Source: Deinococcus hopiensis KR-140 (GTDB lineage: Bacteria; Deinococcota; Deinococci; Deinococcales; Deinococcaceae). From it: a stretch of DNA of 64,000 nucleotides. The translations under genes and the position numbers were made by a program. The notes under the pieces were generated by a model. It was not told the origin of the DNA and ran no database searches. It saw nothing but the letters and a program-made list of their open reading frames with translations. The stretch spans positions 62,001 through 126,000 of the forward strand of contig NZ_FWWU01000006.1 in assembly GCF_900176165.1 (NCBI RefSeq), written 5' to 3'. Of this stretch, positions 47,974 through 57,121 are shown in pieces; within the stretch, counting starts at the first letter, position 1; each line of letters begins with the position of its first letter.

Positions 47974-48927
47974 TTTTGCATCCCCTCGTCTATGTAAAGT
48001 CGCCTTACCCCACATCAGTCAAAAGCTGCGACCATGTAAATAGATGGTACCTTCAGGTCTCTACACGCTAATTCTGCCCATCCGAGTTCAACATCTTGAA
48101 ATTCTTTCATTGATAAATTTCCTTTGGATTGAGTAGAAATATTACCTTCACATTTCTCACTCTCGCGAAAAACGCGTCAACATCCACGCTCCCCCCAGTG
48201 CCGTCCCCTCTCCCCCACGCTCACCTTCGCCTGGCCTTGCCGGTCCCACTTCCAGGTCTTGAGGACGTGGCGGGATCAGGAAATTCGGGATCACCGCTGT
48301 CGCCACTTCTGGTACTGAGCGGGCCCCGACACCCACAAGTTGGAGGATGCTCAGGAGACGGACCTCTCCATCTCCTCGGTGCCAGCGGCAAAAGCGGGTG
48401 GCCCGGCCGGTTCTTTCGCTTTGTCTTCTGTTTGGGGACAGGACACGGCGAACTCCACACCCAGCCGATACTTTGCGCCGCCGAGGTCGCGTCCTTTCAG
48501 CACACTGCATCAAGCCTCCCCCGCTAAAGCAAGGCGATGGGGTCATCTGGAGTGCCAAGGTCAATTAATCCCGCCGCGTTACCCGTTCCCCCAGAAACGC
48601 TCTGGAAACCGCCGTTTATTCTCCTCAACGCCCTCTACGAGGAATGGCACGGGAGGCTCGCCGATGCCGAGGCGGGCCGGGAAGATCGCGACGCGGAATA
48701 TCTCGAGGGTGCGCCTGTATCTCCATGCCTGCACGGCTCGCCTGGCCGTGACCTACGGCTGCACGCCCATGGTAAAGACGGCCCTGCCAGCCTAGACGTT
48801 GCAATCTAGCCCATACGTTTTGCCCTGCACCTTGGGATTCGCCGGTCAGCCCGACCTCGCGCACCCCTGGGGTTTGGCTGCTCAAGCAGGGCGCTGTGGT
48901 GTGAGGAGCCCCGCGAGGAACAGTGGA
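47974..48927. other. Gene-poor interval with an AT-rich start
   Basis: No convincing gene is seen on either strand. The first 200 bp (about 47975-48170) are clearly AT-richer than the rest of the window, suggesting foreign or non-coding DNA. A possible decayed protein fragment (PPETLWKPPFILLNALYEEW) lies near 48590-48660 on the plus strand. Confidence 0.4.
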
Positions 48928-49503
48928 TCACCAAGTGCCGAAGCGGGCGTATGGATCGAGTTGCGTCGCGTCCGGGTCAGTGAGGATCACGTTCAAATGC
49001 AGCTGGGATGCCTGCGCCTTGCGGGCCGCGGTGGCAAAGCCAGCATTGTGATACTCGACCACGTAGATGGCCTTGCCTGCATCGCGCAAGCGCTTCAAAA
49101 GAAAACAGTCACCGGTAAAGTCAAAGCACTCCTCGTTGAGGGCACCGTCGTAGACGTCCTGCAGATCCGCCACCTGATCCAGATCGTTCTTGAGGAGTAC
49201 GGAGAGACCTTGCGCATGTGCGGCGTCTGCCGTCCAACGGTTGTAAGCCAGTTGGTCGGACGCTGAAACAGCGTTTCGGGGGGTTCCGGCCGGTGCGTTC
49301 TGGCTCACGTCATTGCTCCAGGCATCCACATTGTCCGGCTCCACAGCGGCACATCCTTTGCTCCGGGCGAGGGCGAGCCGGGCACCCATAACGCTACGGA
49401 TTGTGGCGATTTTCCCAGTTGCCGTACGGCTGAATCCACGAACGTCGAGCCACTTCTCACCCGCCCAGATGTCGCTGTCGCCACGTTGGACCTCACCCAG
49501 ATT

Positions 49504-50394
49504 AGACCTCTTGCGAAAGTCACGATCGGCAGGCTTGGGTGAGGTTGCACAGCGCTGCGATGAGCTGAACCCGGAGTGCAAACCGACGCCGCCGATGTCG
49601 GTACACGCCCTTCAGCACACGGAAGATCTTCATGCGACGGATCATATGCTCGATTGCCTGCCTGGTATGCGCGAGGACACGGTTGTCCTGGCGCTGCTCC
49701 GCGGACAGAGGCGACGCCTGCGTCGCCTTATGGGGGGTAAGGGCGTGCCTGTGGCTTCTCCACAGGCCCTGATACCCTGCATCTCCAATAAGCGCCGTTT
49801 GGTGAGGAAAACGAACGCCTGACTGACGAAACAGCTTTAGGTCATGAACCGCCCCAGCGCTCGTGGCGGTGCCCAGGATGCGCTGCGTCACTGTGCACAT
49901 CAGCACCTGAAATTTCAGGGTGTGCCGCTTTTTCTTGCCGCTGTACCACGCGCGCTGCTTTTTTTGGGCCGTTCACAGGGCACTTCGGAAGCATCGACCG
50001 CGACGATGCTGTACACGAGTTGTGCTTCCTGAAACACGCGTTTCTTGGGCAGCTGGAACCGTGCACTGGCAATCAGAGCCGCTTCCACGCGTTCCACCGT
50101 GCGATGCACGGTGGCTTCGTGCACACCCCAGTCGTCACCCAGGTGGGCGAAGGTCCGGTACTCGCGCCAGAATTCCAGGGTCATCAGCAGTTGTTCCGCC
50201 ACGCTGAGCGCGGCGGGGCGGCCTGATTTCTTTTTCTGTCCTTCGCGTAGGGTCAGCACCTCTTCCATCTCAGCAAACGTTTCCGGGTAGACCCCGGTGC
50301 GTCGACGGAACTGCTTGCGATTCATCTTCAGCGTGCGTGTCAGACGGTCTCGCTCCACCCTCCCAGCTTAGCCTACGACTTTCGCAAGAGGTCT
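49504..50394 (-). mobile_element. IS5-family insertion sequence, intact ends, 3-bp target duplication ATT
   Basis: The element is 891 bp. It begins AGACCTCTTGCGAAAGTC and ends with the exact complement, 18-bp perfect inverted repeats. ATT lies on both sides (49501-49503 and 50395-50397). It carries one transposase in two overlapping frames. Confidence 0.93.
49520..50358 (-). CDS. IS5-family transposase, two frames joined at a slippery A-run
   Basis: The first frame (50358-49915) begins MERDRLTRTLKMNRKQFRRR and carries the helix-turn-helix (YRTFAHLGDDWGVHEATVHR) and the first catalytic Asp (SIVAVDASEVPCERP). The second frame (down to 49520) carries HTLKFQVLMCTVTQRIL, LIGDAGYQGL with the second Asp, and the Glu helix AIEHMIRRMKIFRVLKGVYR. 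The frames meet at a run of seven A (complement of 49959-49965) preceded by CCC, a typical frameshift site. The element looks functional. Confidence 0.88.
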
Positions 50395-50757
50395 ATTGAG
50401 CGCTGGATCCAGCAGTTTCAAGCTGTCCGGGTCAGTGCGGTAGCGCTCTGACGTACCCGCACTGTAGTAACACACCACGTACTTGCCCCTGCCCCTCAAG
50501 CGGGTGATGGTCGCCTGGGTGACCGCATAAAGGTCGAGGCTGATGACCTGACCCGTGGGGGTGGCCCCCCCGTTGAGCGCCTCTGAGCTGCCAATATTGT
50601 ATGACCAGGAGGCCTGAACCGGCGGCTTCTCGCGAACAGGAAGCCCCGCTCCTTTGAGATTGGTTTTACTCTGGCGTGAATCGGCAGCTGAACCGTCACT
50701 GTTCAGAAATACCATCACCGCAAGAAGGACCCTGGTCGTGCTGCGCGTACGTCTCAT

Positions 50758-51509
50758 CGGACTTCCTTATCAACCCTGAGGGCGTCGCGGCGTCCTGCTC
50801 CGGCAGCCGGGGCGCCACGCAGTTGACGCGGCGTAAGTGGACGCTTTGCTGTGGAGTGCGTTTGAAAGTCCCCAGCACTCCCATGGCCCCAGCATCAGGT
50901 CATGCTGCCTCGCATGATCTGATCCTGCTCACGCAGCCGGGCGTCATCTTTCCCAGAAATCTCACTACGCCAGACAGGGCGGGCCATGCCCAAGTCTACC
51001 TTCCAACTGCGCTGCATTTCATTTCTGTCAGCCATTCCTCCTGAGAGTCTCCCGGTACCTTGGCGGGCCATTGAAGTGGCCCCGGGCCGCTGAGGAACAT
51101 CGGTATCCGCCGTGTTCCGTCATTCCCCGTTGTCTCCCAGAAGATGACCGGTAACGGGAAGAAGCCGTGCTCATTGACTGCCTGAGGCGCACTTGAAATG
51201 CGCAAGTCACTTGACACCTTCTCCACTCAGACCTAATATGTGACCGCTAACACCACAACAGATTCGAGGAACACTTTTCCACTGCCCTTGATCCCCTCGC
51301 CGCCTTAGGCCTCATTTGCCCTGGACTGGGTTGAGATAAAAGCCTGAGCCCCCTCTCCCCCACCAACGTGCGAAAACCCGCACCGAATTTGGGGAAATTC
51401 AGCTTCTCTTTTCTGGAAGCGCCGCTAGAAACCCTCTTGTTCTGAACTCCAGTTCAGGGGGCCAGAGTTCAGGGATACGGGCCTCCGAAAGGGACGCCCA
51501 GGAGGACAT
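50758..51509. other. Interval with one possible small gene
   Basis: Apart from the short frame at 50996-51226, nothing is supported. The aldo/keto reductase promoter should lie in the last 200 bp, but no clear boxes were found. Confidence 0.35.
50996..51226 (-). CDS. Possible small hypothetical protein
   Basis: GTG 51226 (AGGT seven bases upstream) opens 76 codons with protein-like composition: ISSAPQAVNEHGFFPLPVIF, then NDGTRRIPMFLSGPGPLQWP and EEWLTEMKC. No family recognised and no neighbour in the same direction; it may be spurious. Confidence 0.3.
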   Translation of the reverse strand: MEKVSSDLRISSAPQAVNEHGFFPLPVIFWETTGNDGTRRIPMFLSGPGPLQWPAKVPGDSQEEWLTEMKCSAVGR

Positions 51510-52493
51510 ATGGAGTACAGAACGCTGGGCAAGACGGGATACGACATTTCCAGCATCGGCTTTGGGGCCTGGGCCATCGGCGGAACCTGGGGCGAAGTGA
51601 ACGATGCGCAGAGCCTGGGCGCGCTGCACCGCGCGCTGGACCTGGGCGTCAACTTCTTCGATACGGCTGACGTGTACGGTGACGGCCACAGCGAGCGGCT
51701 GCTGCGGCGCCTGCGCCAGGAACGCCAGGAACCCTTTCTGATCGCCACCAAGGCGGGACGGCGCCTCGATCCCCACGTGGCGGGCGGCTACAACCGGGAG
51801 AACCTGCGCGCCTTCGTGGAGCGCAGCCTGGACAACCTAGGCGCCGAGACGCTGGACCTGCTGCAACTGCACTGCCCGCCCTCCGAGGTCTATGGCCAAG
51901 ACGAGGTGTTCGGGGTACTGGATGACTTCGTGCGTGAGGGATTACTGCGGGCCTACGGGGTCAGCGTGGAAACGGTGTCCGAAGCCCTCACAGCCATTCG
52001 TCATCCTGGCGTCGCCACCGTGCAGATGATCTTCAACGCCTTCCGGCTCAAGCCGGCCGAGGACTTTTTCGCGGCGGCGCGGGAGGCGGACGTGGGCATT
52101 ATCGCCCGGGTGCCCCTGGCAAGCGGCCTGCTGACCGGCAAGCTGCGACGTGAGACTTCCTTCGCCCCAGACGATCACCGCGCCTTCAACCGCCACGGCG
52201 AGGCGTTTGACCGGGGTGAAACGTTTTCCGGGGTCGAGTACGAAACTGGCCTGGAAGCCGCCCAGCAACTTCAGGAACTGGTGCCCCCTGGCATGACCCT
52301 GGCGGGGTTCGCCCTGCGCTGGATTCTGATGTTCCCGGAAGTCAGCTGCGCCATACCCGGGGCCCGAACCCCGCAGCAGGCCGAGAGCAACGCCGCCGCT
52401 GCAGATCTGCCGCCGCTGGATGAGGCGCAGATGCAGGCGGTCCAGGACGTCTATGACCGCCTGATCCGTGCCCAGGTGCATCCCCTGTGGTGA
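51510..52493 (+). CDS. Aldo/keto reductase
   Basis: The 327-residue protein starts at ATG 51510 with AGGAGG four bases upstream. It opens [20 protein letters not shown] and keeps the catalytic set: [14 protein letters not shown] (Asp and Tyr), IATKAGRR (Lys) and [10 protein letters not shown] (His). The C-terminal NADPH region includes [20 protein letters not shown]. The barrel reduces sugar or aldehyde carbonyls with NADPH. It precedes galactoside-hydrolase genes on the same strand, so a role in sugar metabolism is possible. Confidence 0.95.
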   Translation: MEYRTLGKTGYDISSIGFGAWAIGGTWGEVNDAQSLGALHRALDLGVNFFDTADVYGDGHSERLLRRLRQERQEPFLIATKAGRRLDPHVAGGYNRENLRAFVERSLDNLGAETLDLLQLHCPPSEVYGQDEVFGVLDDFVREGLLRAYGVSVETVSEALTAIRHPGVATVQMIFNAFRLKPAEDFFAAAREADVGIIARVPLASGLLTGKLRRETSFAPDDHRAFNRHGEAFDRGETFSGVEYETGLEAAQQLQELVPPGMTLAGFALRWILMFPEVSCAIPGARTPQQAESNAAAADLPPLDEAQMQAVQDVYDRLIRAQVHPLW

Positions 52494-52778
52494 TGGGCTG
52501 AGTAGGGGGCTCCCCTTCCGGAGCGTGGCCCACCTTCCGGGTCCAGGCAAGGAAATACGCCGAAGGCGAACGGCCAGGCCTCCGGAGTCTGACCACGGAT
52601 GGCGTCGCCCGGGTCAAGGCCGCCCGCACGCCAGGACGCACCCGGAACGCCACGTCCTGCCCAAAAAATTGCTGCTTGCCCTGAAACGGCTTCACCTCAT
52701 ACCGGATGGGCAGCCCTCTCGAAAGATGCAGGTACCCACACCAGTCCAGCAGGATGTCCGCACACGCCCAGCGCAGTT

Positions 52779-52876
52779 GTCAACGTGCGGACTTCTTTTT
52801 GACCGAGCCCGGCGAGCGAAATGCGCATGGGGGAGAATGGGGCGCCGTGAGGGGTGTCCTTCTCCGCGCGGCGCCC
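52779..52876 (-). repeat. Dispersed repeat B, copy 3
   Basis: TGTCAACGTGCGGACTTCTT, TTTGACCGAGCCCGGCGAGC, GAAATGCGCATGGGGGAGAA and TGGGGCGCCGTGAGGGGTGT occur in order. The segment folds because CATGGGGGAGA...GGGGCGCCG is matched by CGGCGCCCC...CTCCCCCACG downstream. Confidence 0.85.
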
Positions 52877-52965
52877 CTCTCCCCCACGTCCTGAAAAATT
52901 ATGCCCGCTCGGGCGTGCGGCATCTTCATACGGGTCATACAGCGCGCGCAGGGTAATCCGAAGCT

Positions 52966-53635
52966 TCCTGTAGGTCGAGGAAGGGGTGGTGCTGGGGCAG
53001 GGCGAGGCCCACCGGGTACGCCTCAACAGCAGCGGCACGGCCCACAAGCTGCGCGAGTGGGCGGAAGTGGTTCATACGGTGGGCGCCGAGACGCTGGCGA
53101 ACTTCGAGACGGACTGTACCGCGGGCTTCCGGGCGATCACCCGCAACACTTTCGGCGCGGTGCGGGCCGACTGCCTCGCGGGGGACTTTCCCCGGGAAAC
53201 CGTGAGCCTGGTGCTGGAGGAAGCGCTGGGCGGGGGGTTCGCGCCTCCCGCCTCCCTGAACAGCCGAACGTCACCCTCTCCGATCTCGGCGAGACCCAGG
53301 TGCTCCACCTGCTTCGAACATGGGGGAGAATGGGGCGCCGCGTGTGGAAGGGCACCCCTCACGGCGCCCCATTCTCCCCCATGCGCATTTCGCTCGCCGG
53401 GCTCGGTCAAAAAGAAGTCCGCACGTTGACAGACACTCTAAGGTGCGTCCTGCCCGGCACTCCAGCCCGGCCTGCCGGGAGGCGGAACCCGACCCGCTGG
53501 GGGGACGGAGCGGCGCTTCCCCCGGTGATCACCCTGCCGCCCTACAGAACCGAACTGATCCGCTACGAACGCCCGGTCCGCCTGGACGAACTTCACGTTC
53601 AGGACCAGGCCCCGGCCCTCGCGCTCAGCCCCTGA
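52966..53635 (+). pseudogene. GH42 beta-galactosidase, C-terminal debris
   Basis: The plus strand encodes EAHRVRLNSSGTAHKLREWA, EVVHTVGAETLANFETD, AGFRAITRNTFGAV and ETVSLVLEEALGGG. This resembles the trimerisation/middle domain of GH42 enzymes. After an interruption at 53319-53436 (repeat B), a tail reads VITLPPYRTELIRYERPV, like the usual C-terminal strand of the family. The catalytic barrel is absent. It lies just upstream of the GH30-type galactanase, so the two once formed a galactan-use cluster. Confidence 0.55.
53319..53436 (+). repeat. Dispersed repeat B, copy 4, with perfect long hairpin
   Basis: The 22 bp at 53319-53340 (CATGGGGGAGAA, then TGGGGCGCCG) are exactly complementary to 53364-53385. 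The 23-nt loop holds CGTGTGGAAGGGCACCCCTC. The tail then reads CATTTCGCTCGCCGGGCTCG and TCAAAAAGAAGTCCGCACG. It interrupts the GH42 remnant. Confidence 0.88.
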
Positions 53636-53654
53636 GCGTTTCCTGGAGTTCCCC

Positions 53655-55601
53655 ATGAACAAGCGTTTCACTGCCCTGACCGGCCTGACCCTTCTGCTGT
53701 TCGGCTGCACCTCAGCACCTGCGCCTTCCACGCCCCGGGCCTCCGGCAGCGGGCTGAGCGCACAGGCCACCCTGTCCAGCACGGCGATCATCGACACGCG
53801 AATTCGGCACCAGACCTTCCGGGGCTGGGGCACCTCGCTGGCGTGGTGGGCGAATGTGGTGGGGGGCTGGTCCAGCACGTCGCGCGACGGGATCATGGAC
53901 GCGCTGTATTCCCCGGCTGGCCTGAACTTCACCGTCGCCCGTTACAACCTCGGCGCAGACGCCCCCGATAACGTCTGCCGGGGCCAGATGCGGCCCGGCG
54001 GCAACGTCCAGAGCCTGTCGACCGCGCCCGGCGTCTATGATTGGGCACGGGACGCCAACCAGCGCTGGGTGCTGAAGGCGGCGCAGGCCCGGGGCGCGAA
54101 TCTGCTGGAAGCCTTCGTCAACTCGGCACCCTCTTACATGCTGACCAACCGCTGCACCGCCGGGGCCACCTCTCCGGGCTACAACAACCTGCGGACCGAC
54201 CAGTACAACGCTTATGGGGACTATGTCGCCACGGTTCTCAAGCGTTTCCGGGACGTGGAGGGGGTCAAGTTCACCACCGTCGCTCCCCTGAACGAGCCGG
54301 ATTCCGGGTACTGGTTTTCCACCGGCAAACAGGAAGGGATGAACGTGACCCGCGCCGAACAGCCGAAGATCATTGGAGCTGTGGCTGCCGCGCTGGGACG
54401 TCAGGGCGTCACCACACCGCTCAGCGCGATGGACACCACCGACATCGACCTGACGAACACCGAGTTCCTGAGCTATCCGGACACCACCAGATCGCTGATC
54501 CGCCAGATCAACTCGCACGCTTACAAGGGCAGCCTCCGCAGCGTTTTGCGCAACACGGCGCAGAGGTACGGTAAGGGCCTGTGGATGTCCGAGTACGGAT
54601 GCTGCGACGTAGGGAACACACCCGAAAACCAGCTGTCCACGGCCCTGCGGCTGGCCGGGACCATCCAGAAGGACCTGACCGACCTTCAGGCGGAGGCCTG
54701 GGTGTACTGGCAGGCGGTGGAACATGCCGACGGCAGCGCCGGGGCCAACCACACCTGGGGGCTCATCAAGGCCAACCTCGTCTCTGGCGAGACCTTTGGC
54801 CGCACAAAGGCCTATTTCGGCATGGGCCAGTTCAGCAAATTCATTCGGCCCGGCGCCCAGATTCTGCCGATCAGCCGGACAAACACCGTCGCGGCCCTGA
54901 ACACCACCAACCAACTCGTGGTCGTGGCGATCAACGACGCGGGCAGCGCGACCCCGGTGACCCTTGACCTGAGCGGCTTCACGTCTACCGGCGGCACGGC
55001 CCGGCTCTACCGAACCTCGGGCACGGAAAACCTCGCCCAGCTGGCCTCGGTGACGGTGAGTAACCGGTCCCTCGCCCTCACGCTCGCCCCGTCCTCGATC
55101 ACCACGGTGGTGATCGACAGTGCCTCCGCGGCCGCCCCCAGTACGGCCCTTTCCAGCGGCAAGAGCTACAAGATTCTCAACAAGAACAGCTGGAAGGCGC
55201 TGGAGGTATACGGCGAATCAGCGGCGGACGGCGCGGCGGTCTCCCAGTACAATGACAGCGGCAGCCACAACCAGCGCTGGATCATCTCGGATCTGGGCAA
55301 CGGGTCCTTCCGGCTCACCAACAAGAACAGCGGCAAGGCGCTGGACGTGGCCGGGGGCAGTACCGCTGGAGGGGCGGGCGTAATCCAGTACGCCAGCAAC
55401 GGTGGCCTCAACCAGCAGTGGCAGATTCAGCCCAGCGGCCAGGGCTACTACAAGCTGATCAACCGTGGCAGTCAGAAGGCGCTGGACGTGAACGCGGGGT
55501 CGCTGAACAACACCGACCCCGCCACCAACACGGCCAGGATCATCCAGTGGGACAGCAACGATGGAGACAACCAGCAGTGGCTCATTGTGCGTGCGGATTG
55601 A
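53655..55601 (+). CDS. Secreted GH30-type endo-beta-1,6-galactanase with ricin-type lectin domain
   Basis: The 648-residue protein starts at ATG 53655. The N-terminus MNKRFTALTGLTLLLFGC is a lipoprotein-like signal, with Cys at 18. The catalytic barrel at about 45-420 begins QTFRGWGTSLAWWANVVGGW, as in GH30_5 galactanases. VAPLNEPDSG holds the acid/base Glu (near 214) and WMSEYGCCD the nucleophile Glu (near 313). A beta-sandwich (VVVAINDAGSATPVTLDLSG) follows. Residues 500-648 are three ricin-B/CBM13 units with Q-x-W motifs (NQRWIIS, NQQWQIQ, NQQWLIV). It probably cleaves beta-1,6-galactan of arabinogalactan at the cell surface or outside. Confidence 0.9.
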   Translation: MNKRFTALTGLTLLLFGCTSAPAPSTPRASGSGLSAQATLSSTAIIDTRIRHQTFRGWGTSLAWWANVVGGWSSTSRDGIMDALYSPAGLNFTVARYNLGADAPDNVCRGQMRPGGNVQSLSTAPGVYDWARDANQRWVLKAAQARGANLLEAFVNSAPSYMLTNRCTAGATSPGYNNLRTDQYNAYGDYVATVLKRFRDVEGVKFTTVAPLNEPDSGYWFSTGKQEGMNVTRAEQPKIIGAVAAALGRQGVTTPLSAMDTTDIDLTNTEFLSYPDTTRSLIRQINSHAYKGSLRSVLRNTAQRYGKGLWMSEYGCCDVGNTPENQLSTALRLAGTIQKDLTDLQAEAWVYWQAVEHADGSAGANHTWGLIKANLVSGETFGRTKAYFGMGQFSKFIRPGAQILPISRTNTVAALNTTNQLVVVAINDAGSATPVTLDLSGFTSTGGTARLYRTSGTENLAQLASVTVSNRSLALTLAPSSITTVVIDSASAAAPSTALSSGKSYKILNKNSWKALEVYGESAADGAAVSQYNDSGSHNQRWIISDLGNGSFRLTNKNSGKALDVAGGSTAGGAGVIQYASNGGLNQQWQIQPSGQGYYKLINRGSQKALDVNAGSLNNTDPATNTARIIQWDSNDGDNQQWLIVRAD

Positions 55602-55644
55602 CGGTGGAGTGAGGGCGAGCGCAGGACACCCTGGAGGTGACCCA

Positions 55645-55690
55645 GGGGGAGCGTGGAACCCCGAGGGGTGCTCTCCCACGCACGGCGCAA
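55645..55690 (-). repeat. Dispersed repeat B, fragment
   Basis: GAGCGTGGAACCCCGAGGGG, then TGCTCTCCCACGCACGGCGC. This matches the hairpin part of copies 2 and 3 and continues into ATTCGGACAAATG, also seen beside copy 6. Confidence 0.55.
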
Positions 55691-55861
55691 TTCGGACAAA
55701 TGCGCTCATGCTCGGCATGTGCTGCACGCGCCTGGTCCCACCGAAGGGGACGCGGAACTGCTGTTTTCAGGGACAAACAGTCTGGCGCTCTTTCGGGCGA
55801 GTGGCGGTGGTGGATGTCAAGGGGTGCTGGCGACTCTCCGGGCGTAGGAAGAGTGCAAAGG

Positions 55862-55890
55862 AAAAGAGAGCCTGAAACGGCTCTCTTTTT
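55862..55890. terminator. Bidirectional terminator downstream of the cold-shock gene
   Basis: AAAAGAGAGCC, loop TGAAAC, GGCTCTCTTTTT: a 7-bp GC stem extended by A/T runs on both sides, so it can stop transcription in either direction. Confidence 0.9.
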
Positions 55891-55905
55891 CATCGTTGGG
55901 GTTGC

Positions 55906-56169
55906 TTACCAGCGGTCGTCGCGGCGCTGGGGGCGGTCACCGTATGCAGGGGCTGGAGCGGCCTTCGTGACGACAATGTTCTTGGCCTGTGGGCCCTTGC
56001 CGCGCTGGCCTTCTTCCACGTCGAACTCGACCTCGTCCCCCTCGTTCAGCTTCTTGAATCCACTGCCTGTGATCGCGCTGAAGTGCGCGAACACGTCCGG
56101 GCTCCCCGGCGTCTCGATAAATCCAAAGCCTTTTTCCGCGTTAAACCATTTCACTCTTCCTGCAGGCAT
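55906..56169 (-). CDS. Cold-shock protein (CspA family)
   Basis: The 87-residue protein starts at ATG 56169 with AGGAG six bases upstream. It has the RNA-binding motifs KGFGFIE (RNP1) and DVFAHFSAI (RNP2) in a five-strand OB fold ([20 protein letters not shown] to GPQAKNIVV). A short basic tail ends RPQRRDDRW, longer than in minimal 66-70 residue Csps. It is an RNA chaperone of the cytoplasm. The 5' leader contains a perfect hairpin (56220-56243). Confidence 0.96.
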   Translation of the reverse strand: MPAGRVKWFNAEKGFGFIETPGSPDVFAHFSAITGSGFKKLNEGDEVEFDVEEGQRGKGPQAKNIVVTKAAPAPAYGDRPQRRDDRW

Positions 56170-56219
56170 ACTTCACTCCTCTTCTTCCAAGAACGAAACC
56201 GTCCGTGGTGGGTCTCTGC

Positions 56220-56243
56220 GTGCGCACCATGTTCGGTGCGCAC
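56220..56243 (-). promoter_or_regulatory. Hairpin in the cold-shock gene leader
   Basis: GTGCGCACC, loop GAACAT, GGTGCGCAC: a perfect 9-bp stem about 50 nt upstream of the cold-shock start. Csp mRNAs often have structured, temperature-sensitive leaders; this is a candidate element of that kind, or an operator. Confidence 0.5.
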
Positions 56244-56647
56244 TTCAAGAACTCCTACTGCATGGTAGTGAACCTTGCCCTTCCTCACCATCCCTCCAGC
56301 TTTATGACTGGTTGAAGCTTTCGCGTGCCCGGGGACTGGCTCTCTACACCCGTGCCGGGACCAGCGGAACAGCACGTCCTGCGCTGCAGAAGTACCTTTC
56401 CAGCTCAACACCTCTACGGTAAAGCGGCCGGGAGCTTTGACGGAGAAGGTGTAGGGGTCGTGGCACCCATGGAGGGATTTGGTTTTAAAGCCAGCAGCAT
56501 TCTATCGACCTTCAAGCCCGAGTACGGTGCTGAGGGGGTTCGTCACTGTTCAGAATTCGGTGCGGCAGGAAACGGGATCCACGGAGGTGTGGCCGGACAC
56601 GTGCGAACATCCGGCGCGTGCTCGGCCCGGAACATTTGTCCGAATGC

Positions 56648-56743
56648 GGCGCCGCGCATAGAAGGCGCACCCCCACGGCGCTCCATTCTCCCCATGCGCA
56701 TTTCGCTCGCCAGGCTCGGTCAAAAAGAGTCCGCACGTCGACA
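56648..56743 (+). repeat. Dispersed repeat B, copy 6
   Basis: GGCGCCGCGCATAGAAGGCG, CTCCATTCTCCCCATGCGCA, TTTCGCTCGCCAGGCTCGGT, CAAAAAGAGTCCGCACGTCG. Same order as copy 4 but with a diverged hairpin and one AAG unit missing in the A-rich run. Confidence 0.8.
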
Positions 56744-56811
56744 CCTGCGCCAAGCCCGCGCGGCGGTGGAGCATTCACCGCGACTGGATGAGCGTGGCCG
56801 CTTGCTTGAGC

Positions 56812-56950
56812 ACCTCGAGTGCCAAGACACGCTGCTGTGGCCGCGTGTTAAAACCCAGCGGACTGGGGTGTAGACAAACCAACGTCACGGTGTCCCGCTT
56901 CCGTGAAGGGGCAACGGAGCGCCATTCTGGCTCGGCCCGCTTCCCAACCA
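56812..56950 (-). repeat. Dispersed repeat C, inverted copy
   Basis: In minus-strand sense it contains AAGCGGGCCGAGCCAGAATG, TGCCCCTTCACGGAAGCGGG, ACGTTGGTTTGTCTACACCC and ACGCGGCCACAGCAGCGTGT, the same blocks in the same order as the copy at 44640. Confidence 0.75.
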
Positions 56951-57121
56951 GCACGGCGACCTGGACTTCCGGCAGCAGGGCTACCGTCGCCTGGCCTTAC
57001 GGCGGCGATCACCTGCCGACGTACTGGGCTGGCACGCATAGTAGAGAAATCCCTGGTTTTGCCCAGCAACAAGCGAGCAGTGTGGGGTTGAGGTTCGGGC
57101 AATAGGCCAGTGCTCTCCACC

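Larger units (their letters stand above)
48928..50757 (-). pseudogene. GH114-like (endo-alpha-1,4-polygalactosaminidase family) gene split by an IS5-family element
   Basis: The N-terminal part (50757-50395) has a signal-like start MRRTRSTTRVLLAVMVFL, then VQASWSYNIGSSEALNGGAT, SLDLYAVTQATITRLRGRGK and YVVCYYSAGTSERYRTDPDS. The C-terminal part (49503-48928) has WAGEKWLDVRGFS, GCAAVEPDNVDAWSN, GLSVLLKNDLDQV, ALNEECFDF and EYHNAGFA. These are the expected family motifs (family knowledge: acidic residues in the D-x-Y-x-x-G-T barrel). Removing the IS and one ATT restores ...LLDPALNLGEVQRGDSDIW in frame, about 310 residues. It would be a secreted polysaccharide hydrolase if intact. Confidence 0.85.

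Noticed and set aside
52342..52695. Minus-strand frame with PIRYEVKPFQGKQQFFGQDV after the aldo/keto reductase
   Set aside because: Partly overlaps the reductase gene and has no start or family; the non-overlapping part might be debris, but cannot be supported.
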